Shown here: positions 36,275 through 47,809 of the stretch, piece after piece | Layout of the letters: each line of letters starts with the position of its first letter | Position numbering within the stretch: the first letter of the stretch is position 1 | Assembly (NCBI GenBank): GCA_918026815.1 | Contig: CAKJVC010000016.1 | Coordinates: 110,141 to 174,140, forward strand | Direction: 5' to 3' | Length of the DNA: 64,000 nt | DNA from: Chalara sp. BL73 | Lineage: Eukaryota > Ascomycota > Leotiomycetes > Helotiales | The notes under the pieces: model-generated | What the model saw: the letters and a program-made list of their open reading frames with translations, nothing else | Told to the model about the DNA's origin: nothing | Database searches by the model: none | Program-made: the position numbers and the translations under genes

Positions 36275-38270
36275 TTATCACATGAGTCGGTTTTAGAGGC
36301 TGAAGCCACGAATATCGATGCAAGATCATGAAGGCGAGTAAACAGCTTGAGATTAGATCATCGAACTTCGATGAGGAAGATCGGCATCTACATCTAGGCG
36401 TCGAGGTTTTCGTGTGTTCCAGATCCGTACGTGTGTCGTGATCCCAAGAGGTCCCAGGGTCCCCTGAAGCCACTAATGATATTTGATGTCCAGGGGGTCA
36501 TTGCTTAGCCACCACTCCAGAACTAACTGTACCGTTACAGCTGGGACTAACTGTAACAGTAACAACCCTCCTGGGATTCGCCTTTTTAGGCCCCTCATAT
36601 AGGGCTATCGTTCGTATCCGAGACCCTGGACTCTGGTGGTCGTGCTTGATTTTGACGTCAACCATCGTGTCCACATTACGCAAATATTGGCATTACAGCA
36701 GCGATAGGAATCATTTACGTTGCTTGCATTCACCTTTCGAGGCTGGACCGAGATGGAGATACTTGTACAATCTGGACAAAATCATATGGCATTGCAAAGA
36801 TATTCGAACGCGTGATAATCTGCCACTTCCAGCGCATTTTGAAGTAAATACCTGTCTGTCGCGTTTCACAAGTGGAGGACAACGGGACGAGAAAAGGTCA
36901 GTAGGAAAAGGATGTGTCTTGACCATCAGGGCGAAGAAGACTTAAATGAAGCGCTAGGGAAAGAATAATGCTTCCCGCACTCCTCTTCTTGACAGACAGA
37001 CAGACAGACCTGCCCTAAACGTCTAGCATTCGCTACACATAAGTTCGAGTTTGTTTCTGTACAACTATGATGTACCAGGTCAATAGGGCTTACTCATCTT
37101 GGGTAAAAATGCAAATGCATGCTTCTGTCCTATATTGGCGAACTTCCACGCTCAATGCTCGGAGTGATGGCAATGCCTGATAAATGTCCAATAATGCGAT
37201 ATATGGTGTTCCTCAATCCTTCTGCTAGCTGGGATGTGTCCTCAACTATACAAATACGCATAAATGGTCCCGGGATAGAAGAAGATGTCACAGACAGCGC
37301 TTCTCCCAGAAAACCAATTGCTATGGAAAACCTGGCACTTACACTATCGAGGGTGTATGGTGAGTTATCGATTCTGTCACTAGAGATGAACCTACATTGG
37401 CTTGAACATGACTTCGCGATCGGCGTGCAGGAAGAAATCTGCATTTGAGAGAAGATGGTCCGACCTGGTTTGCAGGACCCCTTTCCTCAGAAGCATACAT
37501 ACTGCGAATGTAGGTGAATGTACCTGAGCACCGAACCATCTGACATTTACACAGGATCTTTATGACGCCCGTAGCTCCCGCTATTCCTCAAGAACAATAT
37601 CATGGCGCGATGACACGACGTGGATCGTCAGCTACGAAATAGTCGGAATCTTACCTGGACAGAGTCCAATACAGCAATGGATCAGTTGGAGCTGGCGGCA
37701 GGTTATATTAGCCCCTAATAGAATTCGGCCACCTACTGCCTATATTTCAGCCGGTGATATATATGCCTGCGAAAAGACTTGGTATACCACAAATGACTAC
37801 TCCAGTGTGACAAGTGATAACGAGTTTGAATAGCGTTGGAAGGTATGCTGGCTGGAATGAATATAGTAGGCTAATAACGTAAATTTATTGGAAGAAAATG
37901 CGATGGAAACGAAATATACTTGGTGATACCATGGCTCTGGTTGGCTAAATAAATTTGACGGAAAGAGCGTTCAATATAGGAATATAAACCCATAATTGCT
38001 GATTGAACACAAAATAGATACAGAAACGTCATCAGCTTCTGCAGTCTCTCTACGTAAAGAATCTTCTGTAGAGAATCCTGTGCATATCTTCCATTTCCGT
38101 GCGTAACTTTCTATAATATCATCGAATTGACCTTTCTGACCTTTTCCAGGCCATTCATAAATCGATCGCAATTTAGATCAAAAAGTCCTAGTACTCATGA
38201 TATCCAAATCTATAAATGCGCTTGCTCCTCTATTGTACAGTCAACCACCCTCCTCATGATTCACAGGACA
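36275..38270. other. Intergenic region; one weak coding candidate inside
   Basis: Holds the Clr5 gene promoter and the 3' flank of GNA1. A short (cagacaga)-type repeat lies at about 36992-37009. Frames at 37119-37448 overlap on both strands and are unremarkable. A weak possible exon at 37555-37833 is listed separately. Confidence 0.45.
37555..37833 (+). CDS. Possible terminal exon of an unrecognised gene
   Basis: A 92-codon open frame begins right after an acceptor-like acaatt-type region ending in cacag and runs to a TAG. It contains TISWRDDTTWIVSYEIVGIL and PPTAYISAGDIYACEKTW, which look like real protein rather than noise. There is no convincing start or upstream exon: a short ATG frame at 37455 could be joined by a small intron, but the phases are uncertain. 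I recognise no family. It may equally be a chance frame. Confidence 0.2.
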   Translation, partial: DLYDARSSRYSSRTISWRDDTTWIVSYEIVGILPGQSPIQQWISWSWRQVILAPNRIRPPTAYISAGDIYACEKTWYTTNDYSSVTSDNEFE

Positions 38271-38920
38271 TCACGAACTTTTCGGGGCTTCGTAATAATG
38301 CGCCATCTCCAGCCCCGCCCTCTTGAACCCGCATTTGACATAGAACCCCTCATTCTTCTCCGAACAATCCAAGATACTCTTATAGCAGCCGACTTTCTCG
38401 GCGATGAAGTCGAGGGCTTGGATAAGTTTAAGGCCAAGCTTCTTGCCTTGCTGATCTGATGCGACCGCGATGTCTTCGATATGTCCTACCAAACCCAATT
38501 CATGGATACTGTATAAATATTAGCTATTGAGCTGTTACATAGCCGACGCTGGTTTGTCGAATCGGACGAAAGGAGAAAGACATACAACTTCCGCTCCACG
38601 ATCAGAGCCCCAGTTCCTACTATCCTGCTGCCATCGTCGATGACGAGGATGTAGTACCCGCCCTTCCCCTGTGTATTCATCCAATTGTACCGCTCATCCC
38701 ATTTCTCCTCTGAGATGTCTCCCACTACGGTTAGCACCTTCAGGCAATCGAGGAACCCTCGTGCGTAGTCGGATTTTCGCAGCGCCCGGATGGTGTATGT
38801 TGAGGGTAATTGGGCGGCGATTATGGGTGAGACGAGGTCGGAGGCGAAGAGGCCTTCTTCGGGTGTGGAGGAGCTAATTGTACCATTAGGGATTGTACCA
38901 TTGGTGAGTGCGTCGGCCAT
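38271..38920 (-). CDS. GNA1: Glucosamine-6-phosphate N-acetyltransferase
   Basis: Transfers acetyl from acetyl-CoA to glucosamine-6-phosphate, a step towards UDP-GlcNAc and hence chitin, GPI anchors and N-glycans. Two exons, 38920-38586 and 38508-38271, give 190 residues; the 77 bp intron (38509-38585) is GT-AG and phase 2. The join produces VERKFIHELGLVGHIEDIAV, the most conserved stretch of the family. The acetyl-CoA binding motif follows as SDQQGKKLGLKLI (the Q/R-x-x-G-x-G/A loop), then the C-terminal core CSEKNEGFYVKCGFKRAGLE. The N-terminus carries about 35 extra residues compared with the yeast enzyme. An upstream in-frame ATG at 38929 is an alternative start; the longer frame to 39010 is less likely. 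Confidence 0.92.
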
Positions 38921-39874
38921 GTTCTTCATGTTGTGTAGACTCGCTGAGGACAGGTAGCCTTCAGTCAGGAGAGATGGTGTGTCGCAGTAGATAGAGCGCT
39001 GAGGAATCAATTGAGCGCAGGTATATGTAGACGGGTGTTGGTGGTGAGGTGGGAAAAGTGTGAAGGGTTATAATGTTCGTATTGACCTCGTAAACAGGTT
39101 GTCTGAAGTTTGATGGTGACGATGTTTTGACCCAGGAACAAGGCCAGTCAAGCCAGGGCTCCCAGCGGGAAGAACCGAAGCAGATCATACTAAAAATAGG
39201 TCCAGGTCATGAAGGGCTGGCTTTCACCGAAAAGAAATACTTCGATCCATAGGTATTCTGATACCTCGACAAGAAAGGCCCACCTGCATTGATATCGCGT
39301 TCTTAACCCATCTCCCGTTGCCAAATCATTCTAATGTTGTCCTGGAATCGCAACTCCAGGTGTTGGTTGGTGTAGGGACATGCGGAGCCTGGTGGTACCT
39401 ACAGCTGCAGGCACTGGCACCCCTGAAACCCTCGCTAAAGAGTGCCGAGACATGAGAAATACGGCATCGACACAGCAAATGTAGCTCACCGCACTTCCAA
39501 TTTTTATTGATGAAGAGAGATGGCATCCTGTAGTTAGTAGTACTATATCCTCCTTTCTTTTGTCCTACAACATGTCGTGCACGAGACAGCAGTCTCAAGT
39601 CTTGTGGGATAAGATTGGCTTATTAATATGTTGTCAGGCGCTTTAAGTCATGCAGACTTTCACATGCCTCGGGCCTCGAACATTTGTGACGCGACCTCCA
39701 ATAGCTGGCGAAATATCAGCATGATAACCATTTTAACGTGCCTTGCCACCATGAATAATGCTTCTAACCGGTGCCCAAATACCATATTCTTCTCAAAGAT
39801 AGAATCTCGAATGGATAGAGCTATAACTAGAGCGAGAACACAGAAAATCGCAAACATCCCACTGTGCAGCGAGT
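38921..39874. other. Divergent intergenic region between GNA1 and the lipase gene
   Basis: About 950 bp with no credible gene. The neighbours are read outwards, so both promoters are here. Short frames on both strands are not recognisable. Confidence 0.5.
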
Positions 39875-42800
39875 ATGGAGCAGGATGAGGAGAACAAGGT
39901 CGCGGCAACTAAAGATACAGCAGCTGGAGCAACGCTTCTGCCCGCACCCATCGCGAATGTTGTAAGCTTGGTTACTCGCAGCTCATCCCTCTATCTGCGA
40001 CTCGGCACATTTATTGGTGGGCTTGCGTTGGACGGAGCCCGAGTTACTACCTTGACAGGTTTGGAACTGAGCAGAGCTGTGATCGAAGCTATACTCTACC
40101 GAGCTGGCAAAGATGTATCTGATAGAAGCATCGGAGAGGTTGGCAGAGCAGAGGCAGAAGGAATGCTGGAAAGAAGTATCGCAACCCTTCACGCGACGAT
40201 CACCAATATATCTTTCGCTGCCAGCACAGGATTCTATCTCTCTACTGTGGCTCTAGAGAGTGCCGGTGACTTAAGCCAACAATTGCTGGGCACATTGGAT
40301 AGTATACTGGGAAGCACGGATTCGTCTCGGGCAATCGCAAGTATCATTACGTTGATCCGGCGAGAATTCCAGAATCCGGCGACGGGACAGGAGGGAGAGA
40401 AAGTCAGCGTGGCAGATTTGCTTATGGGAATTTGTGGCTTAGCATTGCTGCAAAGATGGAGCAGAAAATTGACGGACGCAGAAAATAAAGACCAGAAATG
40501 CGAGGAGATCGTTTGGGATGTCGTGGTCTTGGACAATGGTAGAAGAGCGGATGTCATAGACAAAGAATCGAAGAACGAAGAGAGGCTCCTGACCCCGGGG
40601 AAATTGAGCAAATCCATAATATTCAGAACAGCAAATGGAAGTGAGGTCCTAGAAACACTTGAGAGGGAAGAAGATGGAGAAGACCTAGAAGACGATATGC
40701 CTGAAATTAGTCTCAAGCAGAGAATCATGGAATCTTTGCCTGCTGACGCCTCAGTATCAATAACTACATCCATTACAACTACAAAAACCATCACCGTTGA
40801 AATAACAGGAGCCCACCCACCTCAGTTGACGCCTCCTCCTGGCGTCGAACTCGTCGAAGAAAATGCTCACCATACTGGAGGTTTCGCTCTCGGCGACGGA
40901 GGTTTGGCCAACAATCAGGAAAGTGGGTTACCAGCTCCTCACTATAGAGTGGTGTACCGAACCATGCGGAATAAACTACGCGCCACCAGTATTGACGGCC
41001 AAAACATAGTTCAAAAAGCTGACGGATTTGTTGACCCTATTGAAGTTGAAGACGAACCTCAAACTCCTCCTAATCCTACCTTGGCGAGCGAGCCATCTAC
41101 ATCAAATCCTAGCGATAGCATTTATCACAGAGGTGGCGATCCGACTACAACTACTATCACTGCTGATGCCGTGTGTTCTGCTGAGGAGCCCAACCATAAC
41201 GCCTCCATAATATCTCCTACAGAACAAGCCGCGAATCAAAAACGCTCAAGAAAGCCTTTGAGTGCTGCCTCGTCCGTTAGTGGATCTGAAGCAAAGCTTC
41301 CGCAAAAGGCCTCGAGCGGTAAGGTACCAGTTAGCAAGAAATTGAAATCTGAGAGACCGATGCTAGACAAACCGGCCGAGAAGAAAGGATCGTTCAGGAA
41401 AGCGCTCAGAAAGGGGTCCGGCAATACACTTTCAAACATTTGGAATAAGGACGCTCCTATATCAGAGCTGTCAAAGGGCAAACCCGCCCGTCGACCCTCA
41501 TGGGGAGCACCCACTCCGCCTCCAAAATCACACCTGCCAATACCTCCCAGAAACTCCAGCGTTGTGCCTCTCCGGGATATCCCTCTCCCTCCGCAACGTG
41601 GTAATCCAAACTACTTCTCCTCTCGAGATTTAGGCTCCCCTTCAGAGAATGCTCCTCGAAGCCCTTCTCGAGCTAGTTATTTCTCGATCCATGAACAAAG
41701 GCGCGCTTCTATTGTATCACAAACAGACACATATTCCATCCACTCTGCAGATGGCCGTCCCTCATCGCCTACCGCATATAGGGCACACCTGAGAGCTCAA
41801 AGCAGCCTGATGAGGAGTGTGAGCGACAAAAATATTGCAAACCCTACCCCTTCACCCAAGAGGCACCGGAGAAGTAAATCTTTCGTACCAAGCATATACA
41901 CTCTAAACACAAATAATTCTGCTACATCCCTCATACTTGCAACACAGCGTCCACGTAGTGCGTTTGAGGACACACATGCTCTTGAGGCCCTGATGCGAAC
42001 TGGTCATGTAGATGGCCTATTTCCGCGATATCATCTTGTGAGGAATATTACTAGATTTATTCGATTTGCATCTGCAAGCTATGGCTCATCTTTCCTAAGA
42101 GTTATGGGAATTGCGACATTCCCAGATACTGGAGAGGTAAAGGAATTTGATACCAACCATCATCACGAACATCACTCGTTTTCGAGTCATACTCAGCTGC
42201 CTGCTGATACCATCCTACTTTCATCCTTTGTTGATCCACAAGGAGGAACCGATGCAACTGGAAATACCGGAACCGGTGTGCCGATGGTACACTTTGTTTC
42301 TCTGGACCATGATTCCAAGGCTGTAATATTAACTTGTCGAGGAACACTTGGATTTGAGGATGTGTTGACAGATCTGACGTGTGAGTATGATGAACTCCAG
42401 TATCGCGGGAAGGCGTATATTGTTCACAAAGGAATTCACGCGTCTGCAAGGCGGCTTTTGTCGTCCCGTGTATTGGTAACAATCAAAGCTGCCCTGGAGG
42501 AGTTCCCAGATTATGGACTTGTGTTGTGCGGGCACTCACTTGGCGGCGCGGTTACTGCCCTTCTTGCAGTTATGATCTCAGAACCATTGACCAGTGGAAC
42601 GTCTTTCATCACATCATCTCAGCCTTATAAGCCGGCCCAATTATTACTTCCATCGCCTGGCAATCCCGGAATAGCACCAGCTGAAATGTCTCATCTACCG
42701 CCAGGACGACCAATTCACGTCTATGCGTACGGACCACCATCAACAATCTCACCATCACTACGGCTAGCCACTCGTGGCCTTATCACGACTATTGTACACA

Positions 42801-43306
42801 ACCAAGATCTTGTTCCGTATCTTTCCTTAGGTGTGCTTCACGATCTTCAAGCCGTAGCTTTGGCATTTAAAACGGACGACTCCGGCGCGAAAGGTGAAGT
42901 TCGGAGGAGAGTTTGGGAAGGCCTACAAGGAACATTCAAAGACAAGTGGTATCAGAATGGCGGTGGAACAACGCAGAGAGATGAGGATGATGAATGGGCC
43001 TATTCGGCGTTGAAAACATTGCGAGCAAGTATGTTGAGCGTCAAACTTGTTCCACCTGGTGAGGTCTTTATCGTCGAGTCCATGCCGGTTCTTAGACGGG
43101 ATGCATTCTCGAAAGATGGCGATGCTGGAGCAAATACAGGCGGAGGACTGGGTAGACCAGCTACGAGAAGCATGCTGAGGTATGTGAGAGATGTAGAGAA
43201 ACGATTCGGTGAAGTCAGGTTCGGAGGAAGCATGTTGCTAGATCATAGTCCTGGCCGTTACGAAGCAAGTCTAGGTGCGCTTAAGAAAGGTGTTCTGGAC
43301 TCATGA
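39875..43306 (+). CDS. Diacylglycerol lipase-like enzyme (lipase class 3, alpha/beta hydrolase)
   Basis: A single-exon frame of 1143 residues. The N-terminal third has helical, partly hydrophobic segments (VVSLVTRSSSLYLRLGTFIG; IANISFAAS-like stretches). Residues about 330-690 are disordered and Ser/Pro-rich. The class 3 lipase core lies in residues about 720-1000: AVILTCRGTLGFEDVLTDLT contains the oxyanion region, and LVLCGHSLGGAVTALL carries the nucleophile Ser888. Asp978 in VHNQDLVPYLS fits the catalytic Asp. His1124 in LLDHSPGRYE, near the C-terminus, fits the catalytic His seen in sn-1 diacylglycerol lipases. The long linker and the C-terminal His position both match the DAGL type rather than secreted lipases. 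No signal peptide is seen. It likely acts at internal membranes on diacylglycerol or related lipids. Confidence 0.85.
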   Translation: MEQDEENKVAATKDTAAGATLLPAPIANVVSLVTRSSSLYLRLGTFIGGLALDGARVTTLTGLELSRAVIEAILYRAGKDVSDRSIGEVGRAEAEGMLERSIATLHATITNISFAASTGFYLSTVALESAGDLSQQLLGTLDSILGSTDSSRAIASIITLIRREFQNPATGQEGEKVSVADLLMGICGLALLQRWSRKLTDAENKDQKCEEIVWDVVVLDNGRRADVIDKESKNEERLLTPGKLSKSIIFRTANGSEVLETLEREEDGEDLEDDMPEISLKQRIMESLPADASVSITTSITTTKTITVEITGAHPPQLTPPPGVELVEENAHHTGGFALGDGGLANNQESGLPAPHYRVVYRTMRNKLRATSIDGQNIVQKADGFVDPIEVEDEPQTPPNPTLASEPSTSNPSDSIYHRGGDPTTTTITADAVCSAEEPNHNASIISPTEQAANQKRSRKPLSAASSVSGSEAKLPQKASSGKVPVSKKLKSERPMLDKPAEKKGSFRKALRKGSGNTLSNIWNKDAPISELSKGKPARRPSWGAPTPPPKSHLPIPPRNSSVVPLRDIPLPPQRGNPNYFSSRDLGSPSENAPRSPSRASYFSIHEQRRASIVSQTDTYSIHSADGRPSSPTAYRAHLRAQSSLMRSVSDKNIANPTPSPKRHRRSKSFVPSIYTLNTNNSATSLILATQRPRSAFEDTHALEALMRTGHVDGLFPRYHLVRNITRFIRFASASYGSSFLRVMGIATFPDTGEVKEFDTNHHHEHHSFSSHTQLPADTILLSSFVDPQGGTDATGNTGTGVPMVHFVSLDHDSKAVILTCRGTLGFEDVLTDLTCEYDELQYRGKAYIVHKGIHASARRLLSSRVLVTIKAALEEFPDYGLVLCGHSLGGAVTALLAVMISEPLTSGTSFITSSQPYKPAQLLLPSPGNPGIAPAEMSHLPPGRPIHVYAYGPPSTISPSLRLATRGLITTIVHNQDLVPYLSLGVLHDLQAVALAFKTDDSGAKGEVRRRVWEGLQGTFKDKWYQNGGGTTQRDEDDEWAYSALKTLRASMLSVKLVPPGEVFIVESMPVLRRDAFSKDGDAGANTGGGLGRPATRSMLRYVRDVEKRFGEVRFGGSMLLDHSPGRYEASLGALKKGVLDS

Positions 43307-43522
43307 TGAAGAAAAATGGAGATGGATAATGAGTTATGAATAGAGATATGGTATATGTTGGATATATTCACGCATGAATACTCAGATCAGAAAATGCTTT
43401 GACAGCTCAATGGTACCTAATCTACAGTATATTCTTACAAATTGAAGGGACTCCATGATACATATCTTCATGTTCCAAATGTGCCGATTCTTCCTTCCAC
43501 GAATACCACCCCTCATGCCTAG

Positions 43523-45423
43523 CTAAGATTCTCCCTCCTTCAACAACCCCCCAACCACCGCTCTAGGCCAAATAAACATTCGATCAGGAGCCTTTGCGAG
43601 GATTTTTGGCGCATTAATATCCAGCATGTCAATATCTTGCATGTCCATATGCTCATGCCAATTACTAACATAAACGATAATCTTCCTAAACAGTTTTTTA
43701 ATCAGCCCACCAGATGCATTCTCCAGCAAGGCGCACGAAACATTCGGTTGGCGTGCTTTGGGATCCCCGTTCCAGGACCGGAGCAGCGTGTGCAGGGTTA
43801 TCTTTTGGAGGCGTGGAAAGGCGGCCATGGCGCGGAGGTAGGCGGGGAACTGTGAAGTGTTAGCCGGTCCGTAGGGGTTTGCAAAATGGGGCGGGGGATC
43901 CACGGTGGAGGATGGGATGTCCATGTCACAGACTAGCTCCTCCAAGAGCGGACACCACGTCCTTAGCTTGTCCACTTTCTCAACGTCGAGCGTGACGTCA
44001 ACTTCCTGCCTGCCCTCCAAAACAATCATTTCTCTGATCTCCAACACCCGGAGGTTCTTCATTCCGTTCAGATTCTCGAATAGATCCTTTCTGTGCTGTC
44101 CTGTCCAGTACAATTCCTCTAAATTTAGCTTTTCCAGAAACTCGCCGAGTAGAGCGATCCCTTCTTCCCTCTGCTCCTCTATTGTACTCCATGAAAAATC
44201 GCTAATCTTCAGAACCCTTAGATTCTTGAAGTCTCCAAAGTCCACAGAGCTGAGAAATGCATAGAGTGGTACACCACGGATATCCAATTTCTTCCTACAG
44301 CGGTTATATCGCTATCAGTTTGGTTATTCCAAACATACTGGTACTGGAAATTTTCGGCGTTCCCGTACATATGCACACATTGCTAGAGGTACCAAATGAA
44401 CTATATCAAAGTGCATAGAGAGCCCTGAAACAGTGGGAAATGATTCGAAAAGTGAGGACTCACAGTTCCCTAAAGTCCCAACTGCGTGTAACCACCTCGG
44501 CATCATGACTCCACTGATAAGCCGGAATGCCCAACTCCGTGAACGCGGGATACCGCTCACCTTCCTTCACCTCCGGAAACGCGCCCACGTTGCCAAAACC
44601 CTTCCTCTTGCCCCACTGGACGTCATATTTGAAGACCCTCAGGTTGCCAAGCCCCAGGAGGAGCTTCCAGATCGTCATACGGAGACCGGGGTTCCCGGTG
44701 CCTTGCGACTCGCTCCACTGCCGGAGCCCGAGATCTAGACTCGAGATGCTCAATGCTGGAAGGGGCGGTAGGGGGTAGCTGAAGGACGGCAGTATGCTTA
44801 TCGCGACGCGAACGTCTGGACGCAAGATGCTGGATGGGATGGCGGGGGACCCATAGGCTTCTGACGAGCCTGGGGCGTCCAAGGTCCAGCTATACCTATT
44901 AGCCCGGGTTCTTGGAAGATAATGAGGGGGATCGGTACTCTATCAACTCTAGCTTCGGGAGCACTTCTATGTTGCCAGCCCGCACCGTGCTGTAATTGCT
45001 AGATATAGCTTCCCAATCCATGGCGCCATGAACGCGTATAACCTCTGCGAACCGGCTGACATCCTCTCTTACTTTCCTGCCCGCCTCATCCTCGAGGTCC
45101 CTCATCTTCACCATGAAACGTCGATACCGGATTGGCGTCGTGAGACCATTGAGTTTCCGCGAGACGCTACGAAGGACTGGAAGCGTTTTCCGATTGGGGT
45201 AGAACAGCCCTCCATACATTGGTAGAAGCGGGAATTGGGCATGGGATTGTGGGTTTCTGGAAAAGGCTTGAGCGGGCATCGTGCTATCTGAGGCATCGAG
45301 GAAGGAGAGGATCAGGAGGAGGATGTCATGCCCTAGATCCAGGAGCGCCATTGGGCCGTGGGAAACATCCATATCCATCGTATCTATCTTAGAATTGGGA
45401 TACGAAGTGGATTTACCATTCAA
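43523..45423 (-). CDS. F-box protein with leucine-rich C-terminus
   Basis: Three exons are predicted: 45423-44939, 44895-44464 and 44294-43523, giving 562 residues. The introns are 43 and 169 bp, both GT-AG and phase 2, and the protein reads continuously through both joins. The N-terminal F-box-like segment is LLDLGHDILLLILSFLDASD with TLPVLRSVSRKLNGLTTPIR at about residues 27-85. The rest has irregular leucine-rich stretches such as LRVLKISDFSWSTIEEQ, LNLEELYWTGQHRKDLFENL and LRVLEIREMIVLEG. F-box proteins hand substrates to SCF ubiquitin ligases through Skp1, with the C-terminus recognising the target; the target here is unknown. The first intron is very short but its sites are clear. Confidence 0.72.
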
Positions 45424-45940
45424 CTATGAGAGGCACAGAGTCCATTAGCCGGTCGGCTGGAAAGTGAATAATTGTTGTTGATGACAAAGGCTAGGCACCC
45501 ATGTCAAGAACTACGCCATGCAAATTCTGTGTATCCCGACAATACCGCCGATAGTGAGGCTTACATATCTGCAATCACTCGTGGTGACAGATGTTTTGCC
45601 GACTGCTCTTGCTACACAGTGACACCTGAGTTCCTCCGATAGCCTGATATATATTTGTGCCCACGTGACTTTCCATATTCAGCCACAGCCATAAAAAGAT
45701 AGAAGGAAATGTTTGGGGTTCCTTGTTTTTGCAGAAAAAAAAGCCAAAGGATAATATACCACGAAAGAAAAATTGATGTTTCCTCTCATGTTTCTCTATG
45801 TTATGATCATGCTATGATACATACGTAAAAATCCTGACGCCTTTGCACCACCACCTTACATCGCTCATTGATCCATAAACGCCGCATTCATCTCTCATCA
45901 GTATATAGAACCCATAGTCCCTAATTCCAGTAGCCCCTTC
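45424..45940. other. Short intergenic region, F-box promoter
   Basis: About 500 bp that should hold the F-box gene promoter and the RING gene 3' flank. No coding signal or repeat of note. Confidence 0.5.
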
Positions 45941-47809
45941 TCAATGAGGAGTTGATGATACTGGTGTATGTGTACCCTCTTCGGATGTTGTTGAGACATC
46001 TTCCATATCAACATCTCCTTGCTCATCAGTCCGAGCCTGAATATTACCTCCTCCCTGAGCTTCAGATGCTGATTGGCTATCGTCCCCATGGATTACTATA
46101 GCTTCTACGACAGATGGCTGAATCAACTCGTTGATGAATATCTCCACGGGGATAGGCAAGTTCTCGGCTTCCTCCTGAATTGTTTCGCCGAGTGCTGAAG
46201 CATCAACCATCGCATCCATATCCACATCTCGAACCTCGCTTGCTTCTTCAACAATCACCACGTCCGATCTTGGACCTTCACCTTCACCTGCTTCTGCATC
46301 ATTTTGTGCCGATGGGGGCAGGCTGCTTCGCGCAAATACGGGTATGTCGAGTTGTCCCGCTCCACTCAAGCTTCTCTGATGAACAGACCCATTCTCATCA
46401 GCAATCTCAGTAGTTGGCGCCAAAACTGCTGGTGCAGTCAACTGGACAATCTCAACAACTTCGGAACCTGTGAAAACATGTCCACCTCGAGCTCCGCCAA
46501 CATTTCGTAGTCCTCCTCGGCTGCCACGTCCCCGACCACGGCCTCCTCGCCAGCCGTTGCGAGCATTTCTCTCTCTAGCCCGACGTCTCTCAGAGGCGGC
46601 AGCACCAACCCAGTCTCTATCTCCAGTATGCTCCATCTCCTCCTCGAAATCCTCGATTTCGTCCTGATAATCTTTCCGGCACGTGGGGCACGTGGTCTTT
46701 TCTAGAAGCCAAGTAGTCAAACAAGACCGGCAGAAGTGATGAGGGATGGGAGTGCAGGAAGGAAGCTTTGCTAACTTGAACTCTCCTATCGTGGCGTCTC
46801 GGTAGCAAATAGGGCATTCCCGGTGTTCCTCTGGAACGCTTTCTGGATCGACCATTTGCCGGAGTTGCTGAATCGCGTAGTGGCGACGTGGTCGACCATG
46901 CCCTTGCTCACCTGGGACCTCATCATCTGAGATGCTAGAATCTGACGAGCTTGTGGAAGGGCTGCTATAACGTCGTTCTCTCCTAAGTCCAATCGGTGGT
47001 GGAGGTGGTGGGATGACACTTTCTGGCGATTCCACCTCCCCTATAACTGCAATAGTTAAAGGGCCATTATCCGGGTCACTTTGAGCGCTTGGAGGCACAT
47101 TGACTTGAAAATCTGGGCTATGGGATGGACTCCTCTCAACTGGGATGCGTGAGCGAAACGGCGGTTGTATGAGGTCGACTGGGGGCAAAGTGTCAACGAG
47201 TGGCACCACGACTTCAAGCCCGATTGATTCAGAAGAAGACTCTGTAGAGATATCGCCCGTGGCTTCGTGACCGGGACTAACGGGGTTCATGTTAATGACG
47301 CTTGGCGCAGAGCCCGTTGGCGATTGGGGACTGTAGCTGGGACTGGTAGCACTGTAGGCGGGGCTCCGGGGGCTTTCAGAAGATGCAACCCTTCTTCTTC
47401 TTCTGGACTTGCTTTTGAATTGCTTCTGAAGGAATGAGATTGCCCGTACAAGAGTCGTATTGTGTATGTCTTCAGTTAGCCATTGAATATGTTGCTCAAG
47501 TAGATCTGTCAACTCCGCCCCAGCCTCGCGTCTGAAACTAGCAGAATTTGCTGTCTCTTGGATTCGCGTCTCTTTCAGGGCTCTCCGGCGAGCGAGATCT
47601 ATCCTATCTGATATCTCGGCTTCGGCATCGCTGCAATATCCAGCATGTTCCAGAAGCTCGACGATGATATCGATTCTTCCACACAGGTAGTCTAGTCGTC
47701 GGAATTGCCCCCCAGTGATCTTGTTCGGCGGTAAAGTCGTTAACTCTAGCTCTTCGTCTCTAAACTTTTGATCGACTTCTTGAATTTTCTCCAAATACGG
47801 CTGAGCCAT
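45941..47809 (-). CDS. RING-finger E3 ubiquitin ligase with RGG and CTD-like segments
   Basis: A single-exon frame of 622 residues. The N-terminal 130 residues are helical. The RING finger spans C332-C377: CPIC, then PSCTPIPHHFCRSC, then TTCPTC, which gives the C3HC4 zinc ligands (C332, C335, C352, H357 or H358, C360, C363, C374, C377). Directly before it is a disordered, Pro/Ser-rich stretch. After it, residues about 412-440 are Arg/Gly-rich (GWRGGRGRGRGSRGG), a type of segment that often binds RNA. Residues about 146-164 contain YSATSPSYSPQSP, close to the RNA polymerase II CTD heptad. The tail is acidic. It probably ubiquitinates an unknown substrate; the RGG and CTD-like parts hint at work near RNA or transcription, but this is inference. 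Confidence 0.8.
   Translation of the reverse strand: MAQPYLEKIQEVDQKFRDEELELTTLPPNKITGGQFRRLDYLCGRIDIIVELLEHAGYCSDAEAEISDRIDLARRRALKETRIQETANSASFRREAGAELTDLLEQHIQWLTEDIHNTTLVRAISFLQKQFKSKSRRRRRVASSESPRSPAYSATSPSYSPQSPTGSAPSVINMNPVSPGHEATGDISTESSSESIGLEVVVPLVDTLPPVDLIQPPFRSRIPVERSPSHSPDFQVNVPPSAQSDPDNGPLTIAVIGEVESPESVIPPPPPPIGLRRERRYSSPSTSSSDSSISDDEVPGEQGHGRPRRHYAIQQLRQMVDPESVPEEHRECPICYRDATIGEFKLAKLPSCTPIPHHFCRSCLTTWLLEKTTCPTCRKDYQDEIEDFEEEMEHTGDRDWVGAAASERRRARERNARNGWRGGRGRGRGSRGGLRNVGGARGGHVFTGSEVVEIVQLTAPAVLAPTTEIADENGSVHQRSLSGAGQLDIPVFARSSLPPSAQNDAEAGEGEGPRSDVVIVEEASEVRDVDMDAMVDASALGETIQEEAENLPIPVEIFINELIQPSVVEAIVIHGDDSQSASEAQGGGNIQARTDEQGDVDMEDVSTTSEEGTHTPVSSTPH

Noticed and set aside
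37119..37448. Paired frames on both strands of about 105 codons
   Set aside because: Each is a mirror of the other and neither resembles a known protein.
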